From: Rhodospirillales bacterium
Lineage (GTDB): Bacteria; Pseudomonadota; Alphaproteobacteria; Micavibrionales; UBA2020
DNA length: 25,692 bases
NCBI GenBank assembly: GCA_023266795.1
Contig: JAHFPI010000003.1
Location: forward strand, 1-25,692
Reading direction: 5' to 3'
The translations under genes and the position numbers were made by a program. The notes below the pieces were generated by a model. That model saw only the letters and a program-made list of their open reading frames with translations. It made no database searches and was not told where the DNA came from. Of this stretch, positions 14,011-22,312 are shown piece by piece. Within the stretch, counting starts at the first letter, position 1, and every line of letters starts with the position of its first letter.

Positions 14011-14358
14011 TTACATTCCTGGCGGTTTGTCGAGGCCAGTACCGTGCCGTGGCACAGGGTGCAGGCCTTCAATCTTCCCCGTATCTGTTTTCAGCATAAC
14101 CGAGCCCAGACCGGGGATTTTTTCCATGGACAAAGCCAGATCCCTCAAGGAGACATCCCCCTTTGTGCTAGTCAGGGAGAACCATGTTGACCAGGTGCCG
14201 TCCTCATAATTTTCACGCTTGATCTCAATATTATAGTTGCCTGTGGCCGCGCCGATGGCGAGAAAAAGTTCTGTGTCGTCTTTAAAGCTGACAGGCGCCG
14301 CTGTTTTTTGGAGTGTGCTCGGCAGGGTCTGGAATACGATTGCGGTATAGTCCGTCAT
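14011..14358 (-). CDS. Small unrecognised protein
   Basis: 115 residues with no family I recognise. It is soluble, with no signal peptide and no cysteines. The middle (NYNIEIKRENYEDGTWSTWFSLTSTKGDVSLRDLALSMEKIPG) looks beta-rich and then helical. It is very likely expressed: GAGGAGA sits 8 bp before the ATG and a near-consensus promoter lies at 14391-14418. It lies 63 bp downstream of the ferredoxin gene on the same strand and could also be read from that operon. Confidence 0.8.
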   Translation of the reverse strand: MTDYTAIVFQTLPSTLQKTAAPVSFKDDTELFLAIGAATGNYNIEIKRENYEDGTWSTWFSLTSTKGDVSLRDLALSMEKIPGLGSVMLKTDTGKIEGLHPVPRHGTGLDKPPGM

Positions 14359-14390
14359 GGTATAGTTCTCCTCTAAATCGAACTTGCGAG

Positions 14391-14418
14391 ATTATATGTA
14401 ATTATAAAAAAATGACAA
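14391..14418 (-). promoter_or_regulatory. Near-consensus promoter of the small unknown gene
   Basis: On the minus strand: TTGTCA (14418-14413), a 16-bp spacer, then TATAAT (14396-14391). The match is 11 of 12 hexamer bases. The predicted leader is about 27 nt. Confidence 0.7.
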
Positions 14419-14421
14419 TAG

Positions 14422-14757
14422 TTAATTTCCGTTCTCCCACGGTAGCTGGGAGCCGGGGAGGGCGACGGTGAGGCCGTCGAGTTCTTCGGTCATTAAAATC
14501 TGGCAGCCGAGGCGGGAGGTTTTTTTGAGATCGAAGGCGAGGTCGAGCATATCCTCTTCGTCCTCTTTCTTTTGATTCAGTTTGGCATACCAGTCGGGAC
14601 GGACGATGACGTGGCAGGTGGCGCAGGCAAGGCAGCCGCCGCAGGCACCTTCGATATCCAGCCCGTGCTTGTGGGAGATTTCCATTACGGATAGTCCCAA
14701 TGGCGCGTCGACCTCGAGCACGTTGCCGTTTTTTTCAATGAAGGTCATTTTTGGCAT
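14422..14757 (-). CDS. Adrenodoxin-type [2Fe-2S] ferredoxin
   Basis: Electron carrier of the Isc/adrenodoxin type, 111 residues. Cluster ligands Cys39, Cys45, Cys48 and Cys85 follow C-x5-C-x2-C-x36-C in EGACGGCLACATCHV and SRLGCQI; Cys42 is extra. The C-terminus LPGSQLPWENGN is typical. One base separates its ATG from the stop of the cysteine desulfurase gene, so the two are co-transcribed and the ferredoxin probably supplies electrons for Fe-S cluster assembly. Confidence 0.93.
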   Translation of the reverse strand: MPKMTFIEKNGNVLEVDAPLGLSVMEISHKHGLDIEGACGGCLACATCHVIVRPDWYAKLNQKKEDEEDMLDLAFDLKKTSRLGCQILMTEELDGLTVALPGSQLPWENGN

Positions 14758-14758
14758 G

Positions 14759-15883
14759 TTACGCCGCGCTCAATCTGGATTTAACCCGGTTATACATTTC
14801 CGACCACTTGCTGATGAAGTAATCGACTTCTTTTTCCGTGGAATTCCAGCCGAGACTGACGCGCAACGCTGCACCAGCATCTGCATCGCTGACGCCCATG
14901 GCTTTTAAAACGTGCGACGCCTTGACCGTGCCGCTGGCGCAGGCAGAGCCGCCGCTGACACAGATACCGGCGAGATCCAGCGCGATCAGCTGCGTTTCGG
15001 AGGAAGCGCCGGGAAGCGCGAACAGGGTGGTATTCGCCACGCGCGGCGCGTCCGCGCCAAAAAACCGGATGGCGGGCGCTATTTTCTTCAGTTCCGTTTC
15101 AATCCTGTCGCGCAGTGCGGCAAGCTTCCGGAAGGCGGTCATATCCCGCGCCGCCAGTTCGGCGGCAACACCAAAACCGAGGATGCCGGCGACGTTTTCC
15201 GTACCGGCGCGCATGTTTTTTTCCTGACTGCCGCCGGAGAGCAGCGGGGTGACGGAAACGCAATTTGACAGCACCAGACAGCCGGTTCCCTGCGGCCCGC
15301 CGATTTTGTGGGCGGTGAGGGTGAGATAATCCACGCCGAGCTTTTGCAGGTCGATGGGCAGGCGTCCGGCGGCCTGCACCGCATCGGTATGCACCAGCGC
15401 GCCGCGCCGTTTGGCGATTTCCATTACTTTGTCGAGCGGCTGGATGACGCCGGTTTCGTTATTGACCAGCATCACGGAAATGAGCGTGGCGCGGTCGTTA
15501 CCTTCCAGCATCCGGTCAAGGGCAGCGAGATCGATAATGCCGCCGGGAAGGACGGGGATGGTTTCTATGTCCGGACGGGCCTTTAACACCGAAGGGTGCT
15601 CGGTGGCTGAGGCCAGTATCCGCTCGCAGCCGGAACCTTTCAGGACAAGGTTGTTGGCTTCCGTGGCGCCGGAGGTAAAAATGATAACGGCCTTCGGTCC
15701 GGCGTTGACGAGTCGGGAAACCTGCTGCCGCGCCGCTTCGATTCCGCGCCGCGCTTCACGGCCGGCTTTGTGAATGGCGGAGGCATTGCCCGGAAACTTC
15801 AGCGTTTGCAGCATGATTTCGCACACCTCCGGCTTCGGCGGCGTTGTGGCGTTGTGATCGAGATAAACCAGCTCCTGTGTCAT
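14759..15883 (-). CDS. Cysteine desulfurase, NifS/IscS type
   Basis: PLP enzyme that moves sulfur from cysteine to an active-site persulfide for Fe-S clusters or thiolation. It has 374 residues from ATG 15883; an in-frame TTG three codons earlier (15892) is the alternative, and neither has a strong SD. Motifs: VYLDHNATTPP, FTSGATEANNL, HTDAVQAAGRLPID, the PLP-lysine LTAHKIGGPQGTG, and the catalytic loop VSGGSACASGT, which is of the class I (SxGSAC) type rather than SufS-like RxGHHCA. It is the first gene of an operon with the ferredoxin. There is no IscU or IscA next to it, so it could serve Isc or a tRNA-thiolation route. Confidence 0.94.
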   Translation of the reverse strand: MTQELVYLDHNATTPPKPEVCEIMLQTLKFPGNASAIHKAGREARRGIEAARQQVSRLVNAGPKAVIIFTSGATEANNLVLKGSGCERILASATEHPSVLKARPDIETIPVLPGGIIDLAALDRMLEGNDRATLISVMLVNNETGVIQPLDKVMEIAKRRGALVHTDAVQAAGRLPIDLQKLGVDYLTLTAHKIGGPQGTGCLVLSNCVSVTPLLSGGSQEKNMRAGTENVAGILGFGVAAELAARDMTAFRKLAALRDRIETELKKIAPAIRFFGADAPRVANTTLFALPGASSETQLIALDLAGICVSGGSACASGTVKASHVLKAMGVSDADAGAALRVSLGWNSTEKEVDYFISKWSEMYNRVKSRLSAA

Positions 15884-15973
15884 TTCATCCAATACGGCGC
15901 TGAAAAACGCCCCTTTTTTACTTTCACATCAATAACTAATGCTTTGTAATTGCTTGGAAAAACAAGATTTTTC

Positions 15974-16001
15974 TTGCGCTTCCCGTTTTGTTATGTATAG
16001 T
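15974..16001 (+). promoter_or_regulatory. Promoter of the alpha/beta hydrolase gene
   Basis: CTTGCGC with -35 TTGCGC (15974-15979), a 16-bp spacer, then TATAGT (15996-16001). The leader is about 75 nt and contains the dyad CAATTT-AA-AAATTG (16027-16040). Confidence 0.5.
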
Positions 16002-16080
16002 TTCTACTTCGATAGCGGTTTGAAATCAATTTAAAAATTGAAAATAGATATATCAACCAGAACGAGAGGCTCAGAACTAC

Positions 16081-16746
16081 ATGCCAGAAATCATGATCAC
16101 CGGTCCAGCCGGACGTCTTGAAGGTCGTTACAAGCATAGCAAAGTCCAGAGAGCGCCTATCGCGCTTATCCTCCATCCCAATCCGCAACGGGGTGGCACC
16201 ATGAACAATAAGATTTCCTACTCCCTATTCCAGTCGTTCGCCGAGCAGGGCTTTTCGGCGCTGCGTTTCAATTTTCGCGGCGTTGGCCGTTCGCAGGGCG
16301 AGTTTTCTTATGGCGAGGGCGAACTGAGCGACGCGGCTGCCGCGCTTGACTGGCTGCAGAGCGTCAATCCCAATGCGTCCAGCGTATGGATTGCGGGCTT
16401 TTCCTTCGGGGCATGGATCGGGATGCAGCTGCTGATGCGCCGTCCGGAAATTCATGGCTATGTGTCCATCGCGCCACCGGCGAATATCTATGATTTCAAT
16501 TTCCTGGCGCCCTGCCCGAACGAGGGCCTGATTGTCCAGGGCGACAAGGATCAGGTGGTCAATATCGAGTCTGTCAACAAACTGGTCGATAAACTGAAAG
16601 ACCAGCGCGGGCAGAACGGCGTGGATTACCGCGTTGTCAAAGGCGCCGGCCATTTCTTCAATAATGAAGGCGAGACCGAACAGCTGATCGGCCATGTGAA
16701 CGACTATCTCGGCCGGATGGGCTCGCTGCAGAAAGCTGCGGCTTAG
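16081..16746 (+). CDS. Alpha/beta hydrolase of unknown substrate
   Basis: 221 residues, compact alpha/beta-hydrolase fold. LILHPNPQRGGTMNN is the oxyanion-side strand, FNFRGVGRSQGEF is typical of this bacterial subgroup, and the triad is Ser108 (GFSFGAW), probably Asp157 (GDKDQVV) and His191 (AGHFF). There is no signal peptide, so it is cytoplasmic. GAGAGG lies ahead of the ATG. It is divergent from the cysteine desulfurase operon. Substrates of this subgroup are not known to me; esterase or thioesterase activity would be a guess. Confidence 0.88.
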   Translation: MPEIMITGPAGRLEGRYKHSKVQRAPIALILHPNPQRGGTMNNKISYSLFQSFAEQGFSALRFNFRGVGRSQGEFSYGEGELSDAAAALDWLQSVNPNASSVWIAGFSFGAWIGMQLLMRRPEIHGYVSIAPPANIYDFNFLAPCPNEGLIVQGDKDQVVNIESVNKLVDKLKDQRGQNGVDYRVVKGAGHFFNNEGETEQLIGHVNDYLGRMGSLQKAAA

Positions 16747-16764
16747 AGAAGAACAGCCTCCGGT

Positions 16765-18879
16765 TTAAGGCTTCGATGACTTATGTTTTGCTGCCGGTTT
16801 ATGGCCTTTTTTTACATCGGGCAATAAACCTTCGCGGCGGAACAGGGCGTCCGGATCCGGCTTGCGGCCTACCATGGCGACGAACAGCTCCATCGGATCG
16901 GCAGTACCGCCCATCGAATAAAGCTTGCGCAGGCGGTCGGCCGTTGCCCGGTCATAGAGGCCGTTTTTCTTGAACTGCGCGAAGATGTCGGCATCGAGAA
17001 CTTCCGCCCATTTGTAGCTGTAATAGCCCGCCGCGTAGCCGCCGGAGAAAATATGCCCGAAGCTGGTGGACATGGGGCCTGCCACGCGGGGAAACAGCCA
17101 GGTTTTGGCGATAACGCCGTCTTCCAGAGCCGTGACGCTTTTAATGCTGGCGGGGTCGGTCGTGTACCACTTCATATCAAGCTGGCCGAAGAACGTCTGG
17201 CGCAGCCCCTGATAGGCAGCGTCGAAATTCCCCATATCGTTGATCTTTTTGACCAGTTCCGCCGGGATTTTCTGCCCCGTTTTATAGTGTGCGGCAAAGG
17301 TGTCGAGGACTTCTTTTTCTTTCGTCCAGTTTTCCTGCAGCTGCGAGGGCATCTCCACAAAGTCCCACTTCACGTTCGCGCCGGTGAGGGACGGATAGTT
17401 CCCCTGCGCCAGCAGGGCGTGGAGGGCGTGGCCGAATTCATGGAAAACGGTTTCGACATCGCGCAGCGACAGCAGGGTCGGCTGGTTCTTGGTGGGCTTA
17501 TCGAAGTTGCAGACGTTGTGGACGATGGAGAACTGGTTGACGCCGTCTTCCAGACCCCTATTGCGGAAGGTATTCATCCACGCGCCGTTGTTTTTGGCGC
17601 CGGGGCGGGCGTAGTAATCCGCATAGAACAGGCCGATCATATCGCCGGTTTTCTTGTCGTGAACCTCGAAAACCTTCACATCGGGGTGGTAAACGGGGTA
17701 CTGCCCCTTCGCTGCTTCGGTTATTTTGATGTTGAAAAGATTTTCCGCATGCGTACGGAGGCCATCGAGGACTTTTTCAAGATCGAAGTAGGGGCGCACT
17801 TCTTCCAGATTGAGGTCAAAGGTCTTTTCCTTGAGCTTGCGGCTGTAAAGAGGGAGATCCCACGGCTTGATGTCGGTCAGGCCGTCCGTCTGCCGCGCAA
17901 AGTCCTGCACCTGCTTTACGAAGGCCTCGGCTGCTGGCTTGTAGGTACGGGTGTTCTTTTCCAGCAGATCCATGACTGTTTTGGAGGTTTTTGCCATGCG
18001 GTCGTCGAGGATGAATGCCGCGTAGTCGGCGTAGCCCAGCAGTTTGGCCTCTTTCCGGCGCAGACGCACGATTTCGAGGACGATGGCGCTGTTGTCGAAC
18101 TCGCCCTGCGAAGCCGTGCTGGTATTCGCGCGGTAAATTTCCTCGCGCAGGGCGCGGTTTTCGCAATATTCGAAGATGTCGGTCGGCGGCGGGGACAGCT
18201 TGATGAGCCATTTGCCCGGCATGCCTGCTTCTTCGGCGAACTGCCGATAGATATTCTTGACGCGGTCGGGGATGCCGGCGAGGTCTTTTTCGTCGTCGAT
18301 GACTTTTGTATAGGCCGCCGTCGATTTGACGACGTTGTTTTTGTAGGTAACGCCGAGTTCGGATAGTTTTTCATTGACTGCGCGCAGTTCCTTCTTGCCG
18401 GCGGCATCGAGCAGGGCGCCGCTGCGCAGGAAGCTCTTGTAGGTTTTCTCCAGCAGCATGTTCTGTTCCGGCGTAAGCAGCATCGCGGCGCGCGAATCAT
18501 AGACAGCCTTGACGCGCTTGAAGAGCCCGGCATCCATCATGATGTCGTTGCCGTGCTTGACGAGCATATCCTCGATTTTCGTTTCTATCTCGCGGATGTC
18601 ATCGTTGCTGTTCGCGGCGGCGATATTGCCGAAGATGCCATTCACCCGCGACAGGAGCGCATCGGAAAATTCCAGTGCTGCGATAGTATTCTCGAAGTTG
18701 GCTGCCGCCGGATTTTTTTTGATGGCGTCAATGTTCTTTTTAGCTGCGTCAATGCCGGCCTCGATGGCGGGCATGAAATATTCCGTTTTCAGCCCGTCCA
18801 GCTGCGGCGCGCCGTGCGGCAGCTTCGATGGCGCCAGCAGGGGGTTGTTTTGAGAATTGTTGTCGAGCGATGCAGCCAT
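16765..18879 (-). CDS. M3-family zinc metallopeptidase (Dcp/oligopeptidase A type)
   Basis: Degrades short peptides, as Dcp (dipeptidyl carboxypeptidase) or oligopeptidase A. It has 704 residues from ATG 18879, chosen because GGAGGG lies 7 bp upstream; an in-frame ATG ten codons earlier has no SD. The zinc site is HEFGH (His480, Glu481, His484) with Glu509 (FVEMPSQ) as third ligand. FSGGYAAGYYSYKWAEVLDADIF near the C-terminus is diagnostic of M3A. No signal peptide is visible, so it is probably cytoplasmic. The C-terminus is a Lys-rich extension (KKGHKPAAKHKSSKP). Confidence 0.95.
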   Translation of the reverse strand: MAASLDNNSQNNPLLAPSKLPHGAPQLDGLKTEYFMPAIEAGIDAAKKNIDAIKKNPAAANFENTIAALEFSDALLSRVNGIFGNIAAANSNDDIREIETKIEDMLVKHGNDIMMDAGLFKRVKAVYDSRAAMLLTPEQNMLLEKTYKSFLRSGALLDAAGKKELRAVNEKLSELGVTYKNNVVKSTAAYTKVIDDEKDLAGIPDRVKNIYRQFAEEAGMPGKWLIKLSPPPTDIFEYCENRALREEIYRANTSTASQGEFDNSAIVLEIVRLRRKEAKLLGYADYAAFILDDRMAKTSKTVMDLLEKNTRTYKPAAEAFVKQVQDFARQTDGLTDIKPWDLPLYSRKLKEKTFDLNLEEVRPYFDLEKVLDGLRTHAENLFNIKITEAAKGQYPVYHPDVKVFEVHDKKTGDMIGLFYADYYARPGAKNNGAWMNTFRNRGLEDGVNQFSIVHNVCNFDKPTKNQPTLLSLRDVETVFHEFGHALHALLAQGNYPSLTGANVKWDFVEMPSQLQENWTKEKEVLDTFAAHYKTGQKIPAELVKKINDMGNFDAAYQGLRQTFFGQLDMKWYTTDPASIKSVTALEDGVIAKTWLFPRVAGPMSTSFGHIFSGGYAAGYYSYKWAEVLDADIFAQFKKNGLYDRATADRLRKLYSMGGTADPMELFVAMVGRKPDPDALFRREGLLPDVKKGHKPAAKHKSSKP

Positions 18880-18963
18880 GTCGGTCCCTCCGAATCTGTG
18901 TTTTTGCATATTATGTAATAATACAAGACGTAATAACTATAGTACAGGGAAGTTTAGAAAGCG

Positions 18964-20238
18964 TTAAACCCCCAATATCTCCCTCATCCCGTAGTACCAG
19001 GCGCCCAGCGCGGTCAGGGGAACGCGGAACATGCGGCCTCCGGGGAAGGGGAATTCCCGCATGGTGGCAAAAACGTCAAAACGGGAGACCTGCTGGCCGA
19101 TGGCTTCCGCCACCAGACGTCCAAGCAGATGGCAGGTCGTGACCCCGTGGCCGCTGTCGCCCTGAATGAAATACACTGTATCGGAAAGCCTTCCGATATG
19201 CGGCATGCGCGTCAGCGTCAGAGCAAAATTGCCGCTCCATGCGAACTCCATTTTTTTGCCTTTCAGGTAGGGAAAGGTTTTCAGGACATGCGGCTGCAGG
19301 CGGCGGGTAATGTCTGCCGGCGTATCGCCGCTGTAGATCACGCCGCCGCCGAACAGCAGCCGGTGATCCGCCGTGATCCGGTAATAATCGAGCAGGAAAT
19401 TGCAATCCTCTATGCAGAAGTTGTTGGGGATCATTTTTTTTGTCAGTTCCGCGCCGAGAATTTCAGTGGTCACGATCTGGCTGCTGACCGACATGATTTT
19501 TTCCGCCAGCTCCGGCACCACATCCCCCAGATAGGCATTGCCGCAGAGAACCATGCAGGCGGCGGTCACTTTGCCGTGGTCGGTGAAGGCGACCGGTTTT
19601 TCTCCCTTGTCGATGCGCAGGACGCGGGATTGCTCGAATATTTTTCCGCCGAGGGATTCCAGCGCTGCTGCTTCGCCCAGCGCCAGATTCAGCGCATGGA
19701 TATGCCCGCCACGGCGGTCCAGCAGCCCGCCGCAATACAGTTTTGAATCGACAACTTCGGGCATCCGTTCCCTTGAATACAGTTCCAGCTCTTTATTGCC
19801 CGCTTTTTCCCAGGCGTCTTTGCGCTTTTCCAGCTCCTGCATCTGTTTTTTATTGAGGGCGGCAAAGAAACTGCCCGGCCGGAGATCGCAGTCGATTTTA
19901 TATTTTTCGATAAGCGTGCGGATAATATCCCCGCCCTCGAAACTCATGGCGAGCAGGTCGTTCGCCATATCCTCGCCGTAACGGCTGAGAATGGTGTCGA
20001 AATCGCGGCTGTAGCCGTTGATGATCTGCCCGCCGTTGCGTCCGGAAGCGCCGAAGCCGACGGTGACGGCTTCCAGCACAATCACCTTATAGCCCTGTTC
20101 GGCCAGATGCAGCGCCGTGGACAGCCCGGAATATCCCGCGCCGACCACGCAGACATCGCAGATTTCATCCCCCTGCAGCGGCGGACGGGCAGGGCAGGGA
20201 TGCGCGGTGGCGGTATAATAGGATTTATCCTGAGCCAT
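18964..20238 (-). CDS. puuB: FAD-dependent oxidoreductase, PuuB-like
   Basis: DAO-family flavoprotein resembling gamma-glutamylputrescine oxidase. It has 424 residues. The FAD-binding VCVVGAGYSGLSTALHLAEQGYKV is at about 29-52, then ASGRNGGQIINGYS, typical of PuuB. RLLFGGGVIYSG and the C-terminal FAD contact YFIQGDSGHGVTTCHLLGRLVAEAI also fit. Its ATG directly abuts the stop of the glutamine-synthetase-like gene, so the two form an operon. The pair supports the Puu route: oxidation of gamma-glutamylputrescine to the aldehyde. PuuC and PuuD are not in the window. Other amine oxidations by this family cannot be excluded. Confidence 0.82.
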   Translation of the reverse strand: MAQDKSYYTATAHPCPARPPLQGDEICDVCVVGAGYSGLSTALHLAEQGYKVIVLEAVTVGFGASGRNGGQIINGYSRDFDTILSRYGEDMANDLLAMSFEGGDIIRTLIEKYKIDCDLRPGSFFAALNKKQMQELEKRKDAWEKAGNKELELYSRERMPEVVDSKLYCGGLLDRRGGHIHALNLALGEAAALESLGGKIFEQSRVLRIDKGEKPVAFTDHGKVTAACMVLCGNAYLGDVVPELAEKIMSVSSQIVTTEILGAELTKKMIPNNFCIEDCNFLLDYYRITADHRLLFGGGVIYSGDTPADITRRLQPHVLKTFPYLKGKKMEFAWSGNFALTLTRMPHIGRLSDTVYFIQGDSGHGVTTCHLLGRLVAEAIGQQVSRFDVFATMREFPFPGGRMFRVPLTALGAWYYGMREILGV

Positions 20239-21573
20239 TTATATATCCCTCAAATAGGCGTCATGCTCGACGCTGCTGACCTGCCGCGTCAGCAGGGATT
20301 TCTCCTGCCGTTTGCAGGCGAGGTAAAGTTTTTTGTAATCCCTGCCAAGGAACCTGTCGATGAACTTTGAACTTTCAAAAATCGTCAGGGCGCTTTTCCA
20401 CACGGTCGGCAAAGTGTGCGCCTTCACGGCATAAGCGCTGCCCTTGACGGGCGGCGGCGGGTTGATTTTTTTCTTGATCCCGTAAAGCGCTCCGCCGAGG
20501 ATGACGGCCAGCGCCAGATAGGGGTTGACATCCGCGCCGCAGACTCTGTGCTCGATGCGCGTCGCGGTGAGGTCGCTCTCCGGCACGCGCAGCGCGGTTG
20601 AGCGGTTATCATAGCCCCAGGTTATTTTCGTCGGCGCGGCGGATCCGGACTGGAAACGGCGGTAGGAATTGGCATTCGGCGCCAGCACAGCCATGCTCTC
20701 GGCCATCGTGGCCAGCAGTCCGCCGATGGCGTGGCGCAGCGCCGGAGAGCCTTTGGCATTTTTACCGGCAAAAATATTATGGCCCTTTTTATCAAGGATG
20801 CTGAAATGCACATGCATGCCGCTGCCTGATTTATCGCCGTAGGGCTTGGCCATGAAGGTGGCGCCCATGCCGTTCTGCTGCGCCGCGCCTTTGACCACGC
20901 GCTTCATCAGCACGGCGTGATCGGCGGCAAGCAGGGCATCGGGGACATGGCAGAGGTTGATTTCATACTGGCCGGGACCGTTCTCGGAAATCGTCGTATC
21001 TGCGGGGATATCCTGTTCACGGCAGAAGCGGTTGATGTCGGAGAGCGTTTTTCTGAATTCCCCCGCCTCGCCGATGCCGAAGGTTTGTGCGGCCAGAGCG
21101 CGTTTTCCGGTGCGGGGCGAGCGCGGTGGTTGCGGTGCGCCCCTTTCGTCCGGTTTGCTGTCCAGCAGATAAAACTCCAGTTCGGCGGCGACAACCGGCA
21201 CCAGCCCCTCTTTTTTGTAAAGGGACAATACCCGCGCCAATACCTGACGCGGATCCCCGAAAAATTCCATTCCCAGCATCACCTGCGCCGTCGGGCGTCC
21301 CAGCCAAGGCATGGCCTTCAGGCTGTCCGGCACGACGAAGCAGACCCCGTCATTATCACCCGTCTGGGTAATCAGGCCCGTGCCGGGCACGTTATTCCCC
21401 CAGATATCCGGCGCAAAGGCCGAGTGCGGCAGACGCATCCCGGATTCAAAAATTTTATTTACGCTTTTCCGTGGAATCCATTTGCCGCGCAGTACGCCGT
21501 TCACATCGACGATGAAGGCTTCCACCATCTCGATGTCCGGGTTTTGCTCAAAAAATGTCTTTGTTTTTTTCAC
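20239..21573 (-). CDS. puuA: Glutamine-synthetase-family protein, PuuA-like (gamma-glutamylpolyamine synthetase)
   Basis: Probably ligates glutamate to putrescine or another amine at the cost of ATP. It has about 444 residues. The N-terminal domain has EAFIVDVNGVLRGKWIP, typical of PuuA. Catalytic parts: AAELEFYLLD, NGPGQYEINL, SGSGMHVHFSI, TKITWGYDNRSTALRVP and RVCGADVNPYLALAVILGG. The frame stays open up to TTG 21648, but a strong promoter covers 21619-21648, so that TTG would be the -35 element. I place the start at GTG 21573; it has no clear SD and is the least certain point. puuB follows without a gap. Confidence 0.85.
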   Translation of the reverse strand: MKKTKTFFEQNPDIEMVEAFIVDVNGVLRGKWIPRKSVNKIFESGMRLPHSAFAPDIWGNNVPGTGLITQTGDNDGVCFVVPDSLKAMPWLGRPTAQVMLGMEFFGDPRQVLARVLSLYKKEGLVPVVAAELEFYLLDSKPDERGAPQPPRSPRTGKRALAAQTFGIGEAGEFRKTLSDINRFCREQDIPADTTISENGPGQYEINLCHVPDALLAADHAVLMKRVVKGAAQQNGMGATFMAKPYGDKSGSGMHVHFSILDKKGHNIFAGKNAKGSPALRHAIGGLLATMAESMAVLAPNANSYRRFQSGSAAPTKITWGYDNRSTALRVPESDLTATRIEHRVCGADVNPYLALAVILGGALYGIKKKINPPPPVKGSAYAVKAHTLPTVWKSALTIFESSKFIDRFLGRDYKKLYLACKRQEKSLLTRQVSSVEHDAYLRDI

Positions 21574-21618
21574 GCCATTGATGTTGACACAGGTTATGCG
21601 ACGCCGTCCAGATGTTGC

Positions 21619-21648
21619 AGTATACTTACTAATTCTTATATATTTCAA
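21619..21648 (-). promoter_or_regulatory. Promoter of puuAB
   Basis: On the minus strand: TTGAAA (21648-21643), an 18-bp spacer, then TATACT (21624-21619), 10 of 12 hexamer bases. The leader to GTG 21573 is about 40 nt. Confidence 0.65.
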
Positions 21649-21659
21649 ATAGATATAAA

Positions 21660-21708
21660 AATATTATGGATTTAATTTATGTGGTATGTTATTGTATTCC
21701 ATAATATT
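21660..21708. repeat. 11-bp perfect inverted repeat in the puuA / ankyrin divergent gap
   Basis: AATATTATGGA (21660-21670) and TCCATAATATT (21698-21708) are perfect inverted copies separated by 27 bp. The pair lies between the puuAB -35 and the ankyrin gene start. It could be a two-site operator or a long hairpin in the ankyrin mRNA leader. Confidence 0.55.
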
Positions 21709-21730
21709 AACGGCATCGGGAAGAATATTA

Positions 21731-22294
21731 ATGCCAGCAAAAAGCATATTTAACGCACACCGAAAACCAAAATTTGGCGACCTGATTCTGGCTGCGCATA
21801 AGGGAGATGCTGACGTCGTAAAGGATTTGCTGAAGCGCGGCGCGAACCCTAATGAAGAATCTTTTGAATTTTTCTTCCCGCTGGGCGCAGCGGCGGAACA
21901 GGGGCATGTGGAGGTCGCGCGTCTGCTGATTGAAAACGGCGCCGACGTCAATAAAAAAGCAAGTGATACTGCGTTGACATTTGCTGCGGGAAAGGGGCAG
22001 GCGGAAGTCGTGCGTCTGTTAATCGATAAGGGCGCTGATATTTACGAAACAGGCATGGCGCAATTGGACGCACAGGATTTGGCGCGAATACTTGGTTTTG
22101 AAAAGATTGAACAGATGCTGAAGGATGCCAATGAATCCCGTCAGCAACTGCTTGCTGTAGAAAAGGCCAGCGCCGCCGCTGCTGCTCAGGCCGCTGAAAC
22201 GGCAAGGGTTGAATACGTATCAGACCCGCGTTTGCACCGCGATATACCCAAGCCGAAATTACTGCGGGTTCCCGCGTCTGCTGTTCAACAATAG
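21731..22294 (+). CDS. Ankyrin-repeat protein
   Basis: 187 residues from ATG 21731, preceded by GGGAAG; an ATG at 21686 is in frame but has no SD and lies inside the inverted repeat. There are about three ankyrin repeats: GDLILAAHKGDADVVKDLLKRGANPN, PLGAAAEQGHVEVARLLIENGADVN and ALTFAAGKGQAEVVRLLIDKGADI. A helical Ala/Gln-rich segment (KASAAAAAQAAETARVEY) and a basic Pro-containing tail follow. There is no signal peptide, so it is a cytoplasmic protein-binding scaffold; the partner is unknown. The 3' end is 18 bp from the convergent HEQKH gene. Confidence 0.88.
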   Translation: MPAKSIFNAHRKPKFGDLILAAHKGDADVVKDLLKRGANPNEESFEFFFPLGAAAEQGHVEVARLLIENGADVNKKASDTALTFAAGKGQAEVVRLLIDKGADIYETGMAQLDAQDLARILGFEKIEQMLKDANESRQQLLAVEKASAAAAAQAAETARVEYVSDPRLHRDIPKPKLLRVPASAVQQ

Positions 22295-22312
22295 ATTTAT
22301 AAATCCCCATTT

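Noticed and set aside
17053..18366. 437-codon rightward open frame inside the M3 peptidase gene
   Set aside because: The opposite strand encodes a full M3 peptidase with its zinc site; this frame shows no family motif.
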